Assembly: GCA_017405845.1 (NCBI GenBank)
Contig: JAFQZQ010000019.1
Coordinates: 43,222 to 107,221, forward strand
Direction: 5' to 3'
DNA length: 64,000 nt
Origin: Mogibacterium sp.
Lineage (GTDB): Bacteria > Bacillota > Clostridia > Peptostreptococcales > Anaerovoracaceae
Shown here: one piece after another, positions 43,987-52,751 of the stretch
Layout of the letters: each line of letters opens with the position of its first letter
Numbering within the stretch: the first letter of the stretch is position 1
The notes under the pieces: model-generated
Database searches by the model: none
Told to the model about the DNA's origin: nothing
What the model saw: only the letters and a program-made list of their open reading frames with translations
Position numbers and translations under genes: made by a program

Positions 43987-45894
43987 TTAACCTACTTCTT
44001 CAAACTGTGAGTTATATAATTCTGCATAGAATCCGCCCTTTGCGAGCAGATCCTCGTGAGTGCCCTGCTCCACAATGTCTCCATGATCCATTACCAGGAT
44101 CAGATCGGCATTTCGAATGGTAGAGAGCCGATGCGCGATGATGAAGCTCGTTCTGTCTTCTGTCAGAGCATCCATCGCCTTTTGGATTTCTTCTTCTGTG
44201 CGTGTATCTACTGACGAAGTCGCTTCGTCGAGTATCAATAGTCTTTTGTCTGCCAGTACGGCACGGGCTATGGTAAGGAGCTGCCTCTGTCCTTCAGAGA
44301 TGTTGGTAGCATCCTCATTGAGCACCATGCGGTAGCCTCCCGGCAGAGCCTTTATGAAGTGATGTGCCTTGGCAGTTTTTGCCGCCCTTATGATTTCTTC
44401 GTTTGTGGCGCCTTCCCTGCCATATGCGATGTTCTCCTTGATTGTGCCGCTGAACAGCCAAGTATCCTGCAGCACCATGGCAAAGTTGTCGCGAAGCTCC
44501 TTACGGGTGAATTCCCTGATGTTGCGACCGTCTATCAGTATAGCGCCTCTGTCAACATCATAGAACCTCATAAGTAATTTTACCATAGTTGTCTTGCCTG
44601 CGCCCGTAGGACCTACAATTGCTATTTTCTGTCCCGGCTCGACCTTTGCGCTGAAGTCCTTTATTACAGGATGATCCTTCTTATATCCGAATCTTACGTG
44701 CCTGAATTCTACAGCGCCCTTAACTTCGCCCATCTCCTCGTCGGCTCCCGGAGCATCCGTCTCCTCTTCCTCGTTAAGGAATTCGAAGACTCTCTCTGTA
44801 GCCGCTGCCATTGACTGCACCTGATTCATTATCTGAGCGATGTCCTGTATAGGCTGACCTATGTTTTTGACATACTGTACGAACGCCTGAATATCGCCGA
44901 CTCCAATGGCTCCTTTGACGCAGAAGATGCCGCCGGATACAACGACCGCGGCATATCCGAGATTGCTCACTATCCTCATCAGCGGACGCATGAGTCCCGA
45001 GAGGAACTGCGACTTCCAGGCAGACTCAAAGAGCTTTTCGTTGGTTTCATTGAATTCCTCAGTAACTGCAGCTTCTCTGTTGAAGGCCTTCACAACCAGA
45101 TGTCCCGAGAAGGTCTCCTCTACCTGTCCGTCTATTATTCCCAGATATTTCTGCTGAGCTGCAAAATGCTTTTGAGATACTTTGATGAGCAGGCTCATCA
45201 CCAGAGCCGAAAGCGGCAGCACCATCAGCGCTATCAGCGTCATTGTGACATTTATGGTAAGCATCACAATGATGATTCCCAGCATACTTATTATAGCCCA
45301 AATGAAGTTTGAAATGCTCTGGCTGAGCGACTGTCCGAGAGTATCAACATCATTTGTGATTCTCGACAGGATCTCTCCTGTCTGAACACGCTCGAAATAT
45401 CCTATCGGCATGCGGTTTATCTTTTCAGAGATATCGCGCCTCATCCTGTAGACGATCTTCTGGGTAACGTTCGTCATGATGAGAGCCTGTATGTACTGAG
45501 CGATAGCGCCTATAAAGTAAAGTGCCATGGTCAGAAGGAGCACATGAGCTACAGCTTCAAAGTCAATTCCGCCGGTGCCGTGTATCTTGTTCATAACGCC
45601 CTCTGCGAGCAGAGTGGTGGCGCGCCCCATGACCTTTGGGCCGATCGTTTCAAAGATGGTAGCGATCGCAGACACGACAATAACTGCCGCAACGGCAAAC
45701 TTGTACGCGCCCATGTATTTGAGCGTGTCTCCTACCGCCTTGCGAAAATTCTTAGGCTTCTCACCGGGTGCAAGTATGCTGCTCGGTCCGCCTCCACGCC
45801 TTCTCTGGCGCTTGCCGTCTCCCTGCCCGGTCTGTGGTTCTTCTGACGAGACCTTGTCTTCGTATTCTGTTTTCGGCTTCTTTCCTTCGCTCAT
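43987..45894 (-). CDS. ABC exporter half-transporter, consensus-site subunit
   Basis: Type IV exporter subunit, 635 residues: six TM helices (about 65-370) and an NBD (about 400-630). Walker A GPTGAGKTT, Walker B LLILDEATSSVD with the catalytic Glu, and H-loop IIAHRLST are canonical, while the signature reads ISEGQRQ instead of LSGGQ. That pattern complements the upstream subunit, so the two probably form a heterodimer with one active ATP site, like TM287/288 or BmrCD. The N-terminal 50 residues are charged and Gly/Arg-rich. Substrate (drug, lipid or peptide) unknown. Confidence 0.93.
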   Translation of the reverse strand: MSEGKKPKTEYEDKVSSEEPQTGQGDGKRQRRRGGGPSSILAPGEKPKNFRKAVGDTLKYMGAYKFAVAAVIVVSAIATIFETIGPKVMGRATTLLAEGVMNKIHGTGGIDFEAVAHVLLLTMALYFIGAIAQYIQALIMTNVTQKIVYRMRRDISEKINRMPIGYFERVQTGEILSRITNDVDTLGQSLSQSISNFIWAIISMLGIIIVMLTINVTMTLIALMVLPLSALVMSLLIKVSQKHFAAQQKYLGIIDGQVEETFSGHLVVKAFNREAAVTEEFNETNEKLFESAWKSQFLSGLMRPLMRIVSNLGYAAVVVSGGIFCVKGAIGVGDIQAFVQYVKNIGQPIQDIAQIMNQVQSMAAATERVFEFLNEEEETDAPGADEEMGEVKGAVEFRHVRFGYKKDHPVIKDFSAKVEPGQKIAIVGPTGAGKTTMVKLLMRFYDVDRGAILIDGRNIREFTRKELRDNFAMVLQDTWLFSGTIKENIAYGREGATNEEIIRAAKTAKAHHFIKALPGGYRMVLNEDATNISEGQRQLLTIARAVLADKRLLILDEATSSVDTRTEEEIQKAMDALTEDRTSFIIAHRLSTIRNADLILVMDHGDIVEQGTHEDLLAKGGFYAELYNSQFEEVG

Positions 45895-45905
45895 TAATTA
45901 CCTTG

Positions 45906-48038
45906 CTATGCGAGCGCCGCCTCCGACAGCTGGGATATAGCAGTATCCCTGTATATATCACAGGTCTCCATAAGTTCTTTATGGGTACCTTTGCCTACTA
46001 TTCTGCCTTCGTCGAGCACTATGATTTGCTCCGCATGGAGTATCGTGCCGACTCTCTGTGCAACTATTATGCGCGTGCTGTCCGAAATGTGTTCGGCCAG
46101 AGCCTTTCTCAATGTGACATCAGTCTTCATGTCGAGGGCTGAGAACGAGTCATCGAAAAGCATGATCGCCGGTTTTTTGACAACAGCCCTTGCGATAGCC
46201 AGCCTCTGTTTCTGACCGCCTGACACATTGGCTCCGCCCTGCGATACTTCTCTGCCGAAGCCCTCAGGCCTTTCATCTATGAATTCGGTCGCCTGAGCTA
46301 TGGCGGCAGCCATTCTCACCTCTTCATCACTTGCTGACTCATCTCCCCAGCGTATGTTCTCCGCCACCGTGCCCGAGAACAGTATGCCCTTCTGCGGCAC
46401 ATATCCGATGGCATCTCTCAGGGATTCGAGTCTGATGTCTCTTACATCGACGCCTCCTACCGTGACCCGGCCTTCGGTGACATCAAAGAATCTAGGTATG
46501 AGATTGATAAGAGTCGTCTTTCCGCAGCCGGTCGCTCCGATGATCGCGGTAGTCTCTCCCGGCCTTGCTGTGAAGTCGATGTCTGTAAGCACATCCTCTT
46601 CAGCATCCGGATATCTGAATGTGACGTGCTCAAACCTTATCTCAGCGCCTTTCTTATGGCCGTCCTCTTCTTCTGCTGTCAGCACTGCTGCATCGTCTTT
46701 ATCTTTTATGGACGTCTCGGTATTCAGCACTTCATATACTCTGTCTGCTGCAATACCTGCTCTGGGGATGAATATTGCCATGCTGGCAATCATCAGGAAG
46801 GAGAATACTATCTCCATTGAGTACGCGATGAACGCGGTCATCGTTCCTACCTGAAGGCCTCCTGCATCGATACGGCCGGCCGAGACCCATGTGATCCATA
46901 TGGACAGCCCGTACATTATGATCATCAGGATAGGCGTGATGGATATCATCGCTCTGTTCACAAACAGCTGGTTCCTGTAAAGGTCATTATTGGCCTTGTC
47001 GAAGCGCTCCTCTTCGGTGTCCTCCCTTCCGAACGCGCGGATAACCTGTATGCCGGTAAGTATCTCGCGGGAAACCGCGTTGAGAGCATCGATGAGGGAC
47101 TGCATGATTTTGAACTTCGGCATAGCGATCACAAACATGGTTCCTACCATCAGCAGTATGGCTATTACGCCTGTCACTATGACGAAATTCATGTGTGCAT
47201 GAGTCTGATAGACCTTAATGATGCTCCATGTACATATGCATGGCGCAAACAGCATCATCCGCAGCATCATTGTGGATGTCATCTGCACTTGCTGTATGTC
47301 GTTGGTGGCACGGGTTATGAGCGATGATGTCCTGAATTCGTTCATCTCCGCATTTGAGAACGACATTACGTTGTTGAAGAGCCTCGATCTGAGATCGCGT
47401 CCGATGCTGGCTCCGACCCTTGCGGCAAGCAATGATATCAGTGTGGTAAACAACATAACGCTTACCGACATCAGAAGCATCAGTCCGCCGCAGCGGAACA
47501 TGAATGAGTTCTGTATAGACAGCAGATCGAGGCCCGCTTCCCTGTCACAGTCGCCGGCGTAAGCTATGCCCATTGCGAGCATATTGCTGTTTATCTCACG
47601 GCTCTTTCCGCTGCTTTCCTTGATATTGCCGGTGTCTGACCCGGCCATGGCCTCTGCATCTGCGAGAGTCTCACCGTTTTTCTCCGCATACCGGGTGACC
47701 AGCGGTTTGAGCAGGGCTTCATCCAATGCGTCCAGCTCATCTTCCGACATTTCTCTTCTGTAGTAGATCCCACCGGAATCCGCTGCATCAGCGCCGAACG
47801 CATCGCTCCATAGAGCGCTCTCATCGGCTGTCATCAGAGCATTTGCCGCACTAAACTCATCAGATGTGATCGCTTCAGGCACGATATGCTCTATACCTCT
47901 GTTCTGGATACCCGTGTCGATCAGTGCCTGCGTGTACTGAGGCAAATTCATCTCACAAAAAGCCTGTCCTGCCATAAGAAGCAGAACAAGCAGTGCGGTC
48001 CATTTATGAGGTAATAGCGTTCTGAAGAGATTCTTCAT
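45906..48038 (-). CDS. ABC exporter half-transporter, degenerate-site subunit with large external insert
   Basis: 710 residues. Walker A GATGCGKTT and signature VSGGQKQR are intact, but Walker B is LFDDSFSALD (Asp where the catalytic Glu should be) and the H-loop His is Gln (VAQRVGT), so its own ATP site is degenerate. About 140 residues between TM1 and TM2 (roughly 35-170), which would face outside, are acidic and have no match I know. Followed after 11 nt by its presumed partner. Confidence 0.93.
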   Translation of the reverse strand: MKNLFRTLLPHKWTALLVLLLMAGQAFCEMNLPQYTQALIDTGIQNRGIEHIVPEAITSDEFSAANALMTADESALWSDAFGADAADSGGIYYRREMSEDELDALDEALLKPLVTRYAEKNGETLADAEAMAGSDTGNIKESSGKSREINSNMLAMGIAYAGDCDREAGLDLLSIQNSFMFRCGGLMLLMSVSVMLFTTLISLLAARVGASIGRDLRSRLFNNVMSFSNAEMNEFRTSSLITRATNDIQQVQMTSTMMLRMMLFAPCICTWSIIKVYQTHAHMNFVIVTGVIAILLMVGTMFVIAMPKFKIMQSLIDALNAVSREILTGIQVIRAFGREDTEEERFDKANNDLYRNQLFVNRAMISITPILMIIMYGLSIWITWVSAGRIDAGGLQVGTMTAFIAYSMEIVFSFLMIASMAIFIPRAGIAADRVYEVLNTETSIKDKDDAAVLTAEEEDGHKKGAEIRFEHVTFRYPDAEEDVLTDIDFTARPGETTAIIGATGCGKTTLINLIPRFFDVTEGRVTVGGVDVRDIRLESLRDAIGYVPQKGILFSGTVAENIRWGDESASDEEVRMAAAIAQATEFIDERPEGFGREVSQGGANVSGGQKQRLAIARAVVKKPAIMLFDDSFSALDMKTDVTLRKALAEHISDSTRIIVAQRVGTILHAEQIIVLDEGRIVGKGTHKELMETCDIYRDTAISQLSEAALA

Positions 48039-48623
48039 TTATTCGTCGTACTTTGAAGTCCTTGTTTCGTCTATACTGCCGGCAATTTCGAGGGCACGGA
48101 TTATATCTTCAAGACATTTCGCCTCGATCACGTTGTCACGGTCGAGCTGTCTGCAGAAGCTCTGGTCTCTCATGTCGTCGAGGAAGCTGAAAAACCGGTC
48201 GTAATATCCGTTCACGTTATAAATCATAACGGGCTTGTTGACCTTTCCCAGAAGTCCGAGACGCTTGTATGTCATCACCTCGGTGATCTCATCCAGTGTA
48301 CCCATCCCGCCCGGAAGAGCGATATAGGCATCTCCGTTATCTATCATCCAGTTGCGCCTCGTGGACATATCGTCAGAGATCACTACCTCTGTGAGATCGT
48401 CACGCGTCTCCTCGGCCAGAATAAAGAAGCGCGGTGTGACTCCTATTGCCTCACCGCCGCCTTCTATTAATGCATCCGAAACAGCGCCCATCATACCGGA
48501 ATTGCCTGCCCCGTAGATAAGCGTGTGGCCCTTGGATGCCATCCACGCACCGAGTTCTCTGGCACGCGCGATGAATTCAGGGTCCTGTCCTTCAGCTGCT
48601 CCGCAATAAACAGTTATATTCAT
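48039..48623 (-). CDS. LOG-family protein (TIGR00730 Rossmann fold)
   Basis: 194 residues. The LOG signature PGGMGTLDEITEV (about 105-117) and an upstream STRRNWMIDNGDAYI match nucleoside 5'-monophosphate phosphoribohydrolases (cytokinin-activating in plants); in bacteria the substrate is likely AMP or a related nucleotide. The stop abuts the ABC exporter start; the upstream glutaminase ends 2 nt away. Confidence 0.88.
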   Translation of the reverse strand: MNITVYCGAAEGQDPEFIARARELGAWMASKGHTLIYGAGNSGMMGAVSDALIEGGGEAIGVTPRFFILAEETRDDLTEVVISDDMSTRRNWMIDNGDAYIALPGGMGTLDEITEVMTYKRLGLLGKVNKPVMIYNVNGYYDRFFSFLDDMRDQSFCRQLDRDNVIEAKCLEDIIRALEIAGSIDETRTSKYDE

Positions 48624-48625
48624 TC

Positions 48626-49693
48626 TTACATCACCGATCTGGCCTGCATTTCCTTCAGGACAGTATCATCTTCATTCTCTTTGTCCCACTCAGGATCGTA
48701 GAACAGGTTAAGTCTGAGCTCGTTGGAAATCTCTCTGAGCAGTTTGCATCCTGCAATACTGTTACCCTGTGCATCAAGTGCAGGTCCGAATACTCCGATA
48801 CCCGCACGCTTGTCGGAGACTGACAGCAGTCCGCCGCCTACTCCGGATTTTGTAGGAATACCTACCTTGATAGCAAATGTGCCGGATCCGTCGTACATTC
48901 CGCATGTGAGCATGAGAGTCTTGGCGATACGGGCCGTACGTGACGACATGTATCTCTTTCCGTCAATACTGCACACTCCGTCGTTAGCAAGCTTTTTGCC
49001 GAGATTAGCAAGCGACTCAGCCGTAACATTCATGGAGCACATCTTAGTGTAGAATCTCAGGGTGTCTTCAACATCGGTAGTGATGATGCCCTTGCTCTCG
49101 AGCAGATATGCGATGGAGCGGTTACGCGAGCATGTCTTCATTTCAGAGTCAAATACGTCCTCGTTCAGCTCAATTCCCATATCTGAGCACACGTTTCTCG
49201 TATATCTGATCATATCCTGGAAGGACACTTCAGGGAGCAGGAGTCCGCAGACTGCCAGAGCACCTGAGTTGATTAGCGGATTGTATGGTTTTGAATTGCT
49301 GACATCGAGCTCAACAAGGGAGTCAAAAGCTTCTCCCGAAGGCTCCATTCCAACCTTTTTAAACACTGCCTTAAGCCCGCAGACCTCCAGCGCAACGATC
49401 AGCATTACTACCTTCGAAACAGACTGCATCGTGAATCTTGTATCGTAATCGCCGAGACATATCTTATCGCCTTTGAGCGGATAAAGGCATATGCCCAGCT
49501 GATGAGGATCCATCTTTCCGAGCTCCGGTATATATGTTGCGACTTTGCCGTTAGGAATCTGCTCCCTAGCGAGGTTCATCGCTTTTTCTATGATCTCAGT
49601 CGCCCTTTTCGTTTCTATCATCTGATAGTGCTTATCGATGACAGGTTCCGATGTGTTTTTATCTAGTAGTTGTTCTTTTGAATTATCAGCCAT
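48626..49693 (-). CDS. glsA: Glutaminase A
   Basis: Hydrolyses glutamine to glutamate and ammonia. About 355 residues, longer than the 310-residue E. coli enzymes owing to a polar N-terminal extension. Serine-dependent motif FTMQSVSKVV (SxxK), NSKPYNPLINSGA and the C-terminal GVGGGLLSVSDKRAGIGVFGP are typical. GGAGG sits 5 nt before ATG 49693; an in-frame ATG at 49705 overlaps that binding site. First gene of the glsA-LOG-ABC-mutase run. Confidence 0.94.
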   Translation of the reverse strand: MADNSKEQLLDKNTSEPVIDKHYQMIETKRATEIIEKAMNLAREQIPNGKVATYIPELGKMDPHQLGICLYPLKGDKICLGDYDTRFTMQSVSKVVMLIVALEVCGLKAVFKKVGMEPSGEAFDSLVELDVSNSKPYNPLINSGALAVCGLLLPEVSFQDMIRYTRNVCSDMGIELNEDVFDSEMKTCSRNRSIAYLLESKGIITTDVEDTLRFYTKMCSMNVTAESLANLGKKLANDGVCSIDGKRYMSSRTARIAKTLMLTCGMYDGSGTFAIKVGIPTKSGVGGGLLSVSDKRAGIGVFGPALDAQGNSIAGCKLLREISNELRLNLFYDPEWDKENEDDTVLKEMQARSVM

Positions 49694-49758
49694 ATCGACC
49701 TCCATGTTTCTCCGGCTGCGGTTTGTTACGGGCGGCCGGAAAGGCTATCTGTCATATG

Positions 49759-49764
49759 ATTATA
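49759..49764 (-). promoter_or_regulatory. Probable -10 element for glsA
   Basis: TATAAT on the minus strand, about 65 nt upstream of the glsA start. The -35 is poor (TTTTGA, 16 bp away). Confidence 0.4.
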
Positions 49765-49813
49765 GATAATTTATTGTACATCAAAATGTGCTTTTTTGAA
49801 AGACAGGCAGGTA

Positions 49814-49835
49814 TTAATCCCCCTGTCGGGGTTAA
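49814..49835. promoter_or_regulatory. CsoR/FrmR-type operator in front of the His-rich repressor gene
   Basis: TTAAT-CCCCC-TGTC-GGGG-TTAA, a near-palindrome with the C-tract/G-tract and T/A flanks seen in operators of the CsoR/RcnR family. It overlaps the -35 hexamer, suggesting autorepression relieved by metal or another ligand. Confidence 0.6.
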
Positions 49836-49860
49836 CTTTTAACGGCTGTTTTGTTACAAT
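49832..49860 (+). promoter_or_regulatory. Promoter of the CsoR/FrmR-type repressor gene
   Basis: TTAACT (49832-49837), 17-bp spacer, TACAAT (49855-49860) preceded by TG-T. Confidence 0.65.
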
Positions 49861-49896
49861 GCAAGATATCAGAAAACGGACCCAGGGGAGGCTGAA

Positions 49897-50301
49897 ATGT
49901 CAGATAAGCACGAACACGGACACACTCATGCGCATGAGCACTTCCACGAGCATACTCATGTTGACGAGACCGGTCACGAATACACACATACACACATGCA
50001 CGGAGACGGTTCACATCAGCACGATCACGGCCATGTTCATTCACCTGAGCACACAAAATCAGTGCTCAACAGGATGAGCCGCATAATCGGTCACATGGAG
50101 TCCACCAAGCGCATGGTGGAGGACGGCCGTGACTGTTCCGAGGTGCTGATTCAGCTCTCAGCTATCGAGTCGGCCATAAAGTCGGTGAGCCGCGTGATTC
50201 TTAAGGAGCACATGTCCACCTGCATCATCGATGCTGTCAAGAAAGACGATCTCGACGCCATCGAAGAGCTCAACAAAGCTATCGATAAATTCATCAGATA
50301 A
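49897..50301 (+). CDS. CsoR/FrmR-family metal-sensing repressor with His-rich N-terminus
   Basis: 134 residues. Residues 53-134 are an all-helical DUF156 repressor with the ligand set C80, H105, C109 (DCSEV, KEHMSTC), the Cys-His-Cys arrangement of CsoR-like sensors. The first 52 residues hold 19 His in HxH repeats, mixed with Asp and Glu, a likely metal-binding extension absent from typical members. GGGGAGG precedes ATG 49897. No efflux pump follows; the gene ends at a bidirectional terminator. Copper, nickel or zinc are all possible effectors. Confidence 0.9.
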   Translation: MSDKHEHGHTHAHEHFHEHTHVDETGHEYTHTHMHGDGSHQHDHGHVHSPEHTKSVLNRMSRIIGHMESTKRMVEDGRDCSEVLIQLSAIESAIKSVSRVILKEHMSTCIIDAVKKDDLDAIEELNKAIDKFIR

Positions 50302-50327
50302 TGCAGTTTTTGCAAAGCATATAAAGC

Positions 50328-50356
50328 AAAGAGAGCATCGCGCAGATGCTCTCTTT
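50328..50356. terminator. Bidirectional terminator between the repressor gene and fprA
   Basis: 12-bp stem AAAGAGAGCATC/GATGCTCTCTTT with a 5-nt loop and T-rich flank on the plus side. Confidence 0.85.
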
Positions 50357-50384
50357 TGGTTTTGTCTTGTTCGTGTTTTACAGA

Positions 50385-51566
50385 CTACTTATAAGCTGCT
50401 GCGAGCTCCTCTGCCAGTGCGTCGATCTGTGCCCTGCTGGCCTCGTTGAGTGCCGAAACGATCCTTACGTCGTTATCGCAGTAAGTCATGTTTTTGCATC
50501 CCTCGAGCATGCCCTTCATGACCTTTGCAGCCTGTGGTGCCCAGGATCCGTTCTCGATGAACGCAAGTCTCTTGTTCTGATAGTTGCGCTCAACCAGTGA
50601 GTCAATGAACTCTCTCATGTACGGGAAGATGCCGTTGTTGAAAGTAGTGGTTGCGAATACTACGGTGTCGTATCTGAATGCGTCTTCAACCGCCTCGGCA
50701 ATGTCACTTCTGGCGAGGTCAGTAACTTCAACTTTAGGAACGCCCAGAGCCTCGAGCTTCTCTGCAAGAAGCTCAACAGCCTTCTTTGTGTGGCCGTAAA
50801 CTGAAGTGTATGCGATCACAACTCCCTGCGATTCAGACTCATACTTTGACCATGTGTCATAAAGTCCGAGGAAGTATCCGAGGTTTGATACGAGTACAGG
50901 ACCGTGAAGTGCGCAGATCTTCTCAATATCGAGCTTTGCTGCCTTCTTGAGAACTGCCTGAACCTGCATGCCGTACTTTCCGACGATTCCGAAGTAGTAA
51001 CGTCTTGCCTCGCATGCCCAGTCATCGTCCTCTTCGTTTGTCTCGCCGATAGTATCGAGAGCTCCGAATCTTCCGAATCCGTCTGCCGAGAACAGAACCT
51101 TGTCTGTTGACTCATAGGTCATGATTACTTCCGGCCAGTGAACCATTGGAGCAGTTACGAAGTTAAGTACGTGGCCGCCGAGATCAAGAGCGTCGCCTTC
51201 TTTAACTACGACTCTTCTGTCAGCAAAATCCTCTCCTTCGAAGAAGTTAGCCATCATCGTGAAAGCCTTCTGCGACGAAACGATCTGTGTCTCAGGGAAC
51301 TCGTCCATGAACTTCTTGATGGAACCGGAGTGGTCAGGCTCCATGTGCTGTACAACGAGATAATCAGGAACGCCTGCAGCCTCCTTTACCTTACCGATCC
51401 ACTCATCTGAAAAATGAGCATCGACAGTATCCATTACTGCAGTCTTTTCGCCTTTGATGACATATGAATTGTATGCCATGCCTTCAGGTACGATATAGTG
51501 GCCTTCAAAAAGGTCGACGTCATGATCGTTGACACCGACATAAAGGATGTCTTTTGTAATTTCCAT
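50385..51566 (-). CDS. fprA: A-type flavoprotein (flavodiiron protein)
   Basis: Reduces O2 to water (some members NO to N2O), detoxifying oxygen in anaerobes. 393 residues: metallo-beta-lactamase-like diiron domain (1-250) with HMEPDHSGS and WPEVIMTYE, and a C-terminal flavodoxin domain (about 255-393) beginning VVIAYTSVYGHTKK. GGAGAAG precedes the ATG. Sixteen nt behind the desulfoferrodoxin gene, forming an oxidative-stress pair. Confidence 0.95.
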   Translation of the reverse strand: MEITKDILYVGVNDHDVDLFEGHYIVPEGMAYNSYVIKGEKTAVMDTVDAHFSDEWIGKVKEAAGVPDYLVVQHMEPDHSGSIKKFMDEFPETQIVSSQKAFTMMANFFEGEDFADRRVVVKEGDALDLGGHVLNFVTAPMVHWPEVIMTYESTDKVLFSADGFGRFGALDTIGETNEEDDDWACEARRYYFGIVGKYGMQVQAVLKKAAKLDIEKICALHGPVLVSNLGYFLGLYDTWSKYESESQGVVIAYTSVYGHTKKAVELLAEKLEALGVPKVEVTDLARSDIAEAVEDAFRYDTVVFATTTFNNGIFPYMREFIDSLVERNYQNKRLAFIENGSWAPQAAKVMKGMLEGCKNMTYCDNDVRIVSALNEASRAQIDALAEELAAAYK

Positions 51567-51582
51567 GTTTATTCTCTTCTCC

Positions 51583-51960
51583 TTACTCTGCTTTCCACAG
51601 GGAGTGCAGATTACAGTATGCGTATACAGCTTCTACCTCATCGCCATCACAGATCTTGAAGCATGCCTCAGGTGCATCACCCGGCTTGAGGGCTTTTCTC
51701 TGGTTGCCCTGTTTTGTCTTCAGAGCGATCCACTCGATGTAATGTACGTCTACCATCGGATGCTCTGCAGCTCCGACCTTTACCTTAACTACGTCGCCCT
51801 CAACTTCGAATACAGGCACATGCTTCTCAACAGCAGCGTCTGTAGTTCCGGCAACGATCTCTTTCATAGGCTCTCCGCAGCAGATGACAGGAACTCCGGT
51901 CTCCTTCACGATAGCCACGATTTGTCCGCAGTGAGCGCACTGATAGAATTTCATTTCCAT
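51583..51960 (-). CDS. Desulfoferrodoxin (2Fe superoxide reductase)
   Basis: Reduces superoxide to peroxide without making O2. 125 residues. N-terminal rubredoxin-like centre C8, C11, C27, C28; catalytic centre ligands H47, H67, H73, C116, H119 with Glu45. The spacing matches class I enzymes nearly residue for residue. ATG 51960 has AGGAGG 7 nt upstream, so the longer frame to 51981 is wrong. First gene of the pair with fprA; electrons probably come from rubredoxin, not encoded here. Confidence 0.96.
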   Translation of the reverse strand: MEMKFYQCAHCGQIVAIVKETGVPVICCGEPMKEIVAGTTDAAVEKHVPVFEVEGDVVKVKVGAAEHPMVDVHYIEWIALKTKQGNQRKALKPGDAPEACFKICDGDEVEAVYAYCNLHSLWKAE

Positions 51961-52001
51961 AACCCACCTCCTAAAAATCAATAGGTTTTAATGTCGTGAT
52001 T

Positions 52002-52030
52002 ATTCTAACACAGCGGCTTTGCGCGGGCAA
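52002..52030 (-). promoter_or_regulatory. Promoter of desulfoferrodoxin-fprA
   Basis: TTGCCC (52025-52030), 17-bp spacer, TAGAAT (52002-52007) preceded by TG-T; divergent from the acetyltransferase promoter. Confidence 0.55.
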
Positions 52031-52048
52031 TTGGAGACCTGTTTTTTG

Positions 52049-52078
52049 TTGACGAATGTCGCTTTAGCATGTTAAAGT
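52049..52078 (+). promoter_or_regulatory. Promoter of the 52.1-kb acetyltransferase gene
   Basis: TTGACG (52049-52054), 18-bp spacer, TAAAGT (52073-52078) with TG-T. Confidence 0.5.
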
Positions 52079-52137
52079 AACATATCAATTTCTGATGGCA
52101 AAACAACACGTAAACGGATATCGAACGGAGGAATAAA

Positions 52138-52695
52138 ATGAAGACTTTACCTTTCAGATATGAGGTTATGGACGGCAAAGGTGAGCCGATGTTCATAGAT
52201 TTCAGGAAGGCAGATCCAAGCGATCTTGATAAGGTGCTGGCGCTCCAGAACGAAATCATGGAAGCTCTTCCGGATAAAGACCTGTATGCACCTTTCACCA
52301 GGGAGGAATCTCTTGGACAGCTTGAGCACGATATCTGCATGATGGCCGAGTGCAACGGCGAGGTTGCAGGGTATTCAGTAATGATACCGAACGACCCGGA
52401 TAACCCGGAGAATTACGGCAAGTACTTCAACTACGACAGAGAGCAGCTTGCCAGAACCGTCTCAATGGATCTCACAATGGTAGCTCCTAAATACAGAGGC
52501 CGGGGCATACAGCGCATCTTCAACAAGCTGCGTCTGGGCATGGCCGCAGAGATGGGAGCTCATGAAGCACTTACTACAATCTCACCTGATAACCCTTACA
52601 GCTACCGCAATTTCCTGGTGCTCAACTTCGATATAGTCGATGAGAGAGAGCTGTATGGAGGAAAAAGGCGTTACATTCTTCGCAAGGAATTCTAG
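52138..52695 (+). CDS. GNAT-family N-acetyltransferase
   Basis: 185 residues. Acetyl-CoA binding motif A is VSMDLTMVAPKYRGRGIQRIFNK (Q/R-x-x-G-x-G type RGRGIQ) near residues 115-137; the C-terminal NPYSYRNFLVLNFDIV is the usual late region. Acceptor substrate unknown. CGGAGG precedes ATG 52138. Single-gene unit, divergent from desulfoferrodoxin and closed by a terminator. Confidence 0.88.
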   Translation: MKTLPFRYEVMDGKGEPMFIDFRKADPSDLDKVLALQNEIMEALPDKDLYAPFTREESLGQLEHDICMMAECNGEVAGYSVMIPNDPDNPENYGKYFNYDREQLARTVSMDLTMVAPKYRGRGIQRIFNKLRLGMAAEMGAHEALTTISPDNPYSYRNFLVLNFDIVDERELYGGKRRYILRKEF

Positions 52696-52701
52696 CAATA
52701 T

Positions 52702-52744
52702 AAAATGAGTGGACGGCATCTGTGCTGAATATCCACTCATTTTT
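52702..52744. terminator. Terminator between the acetyltransferase and thioesterase genes
   Basis: Stem AAAATGAGTGGA/TCCACTCATTTT with an 18-nt loop; T tract on the plus side and A tract on the other, so it may serve both convergent genes. Confidence 0.8.
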
Positions 52745-52751
52745 AATGTCT

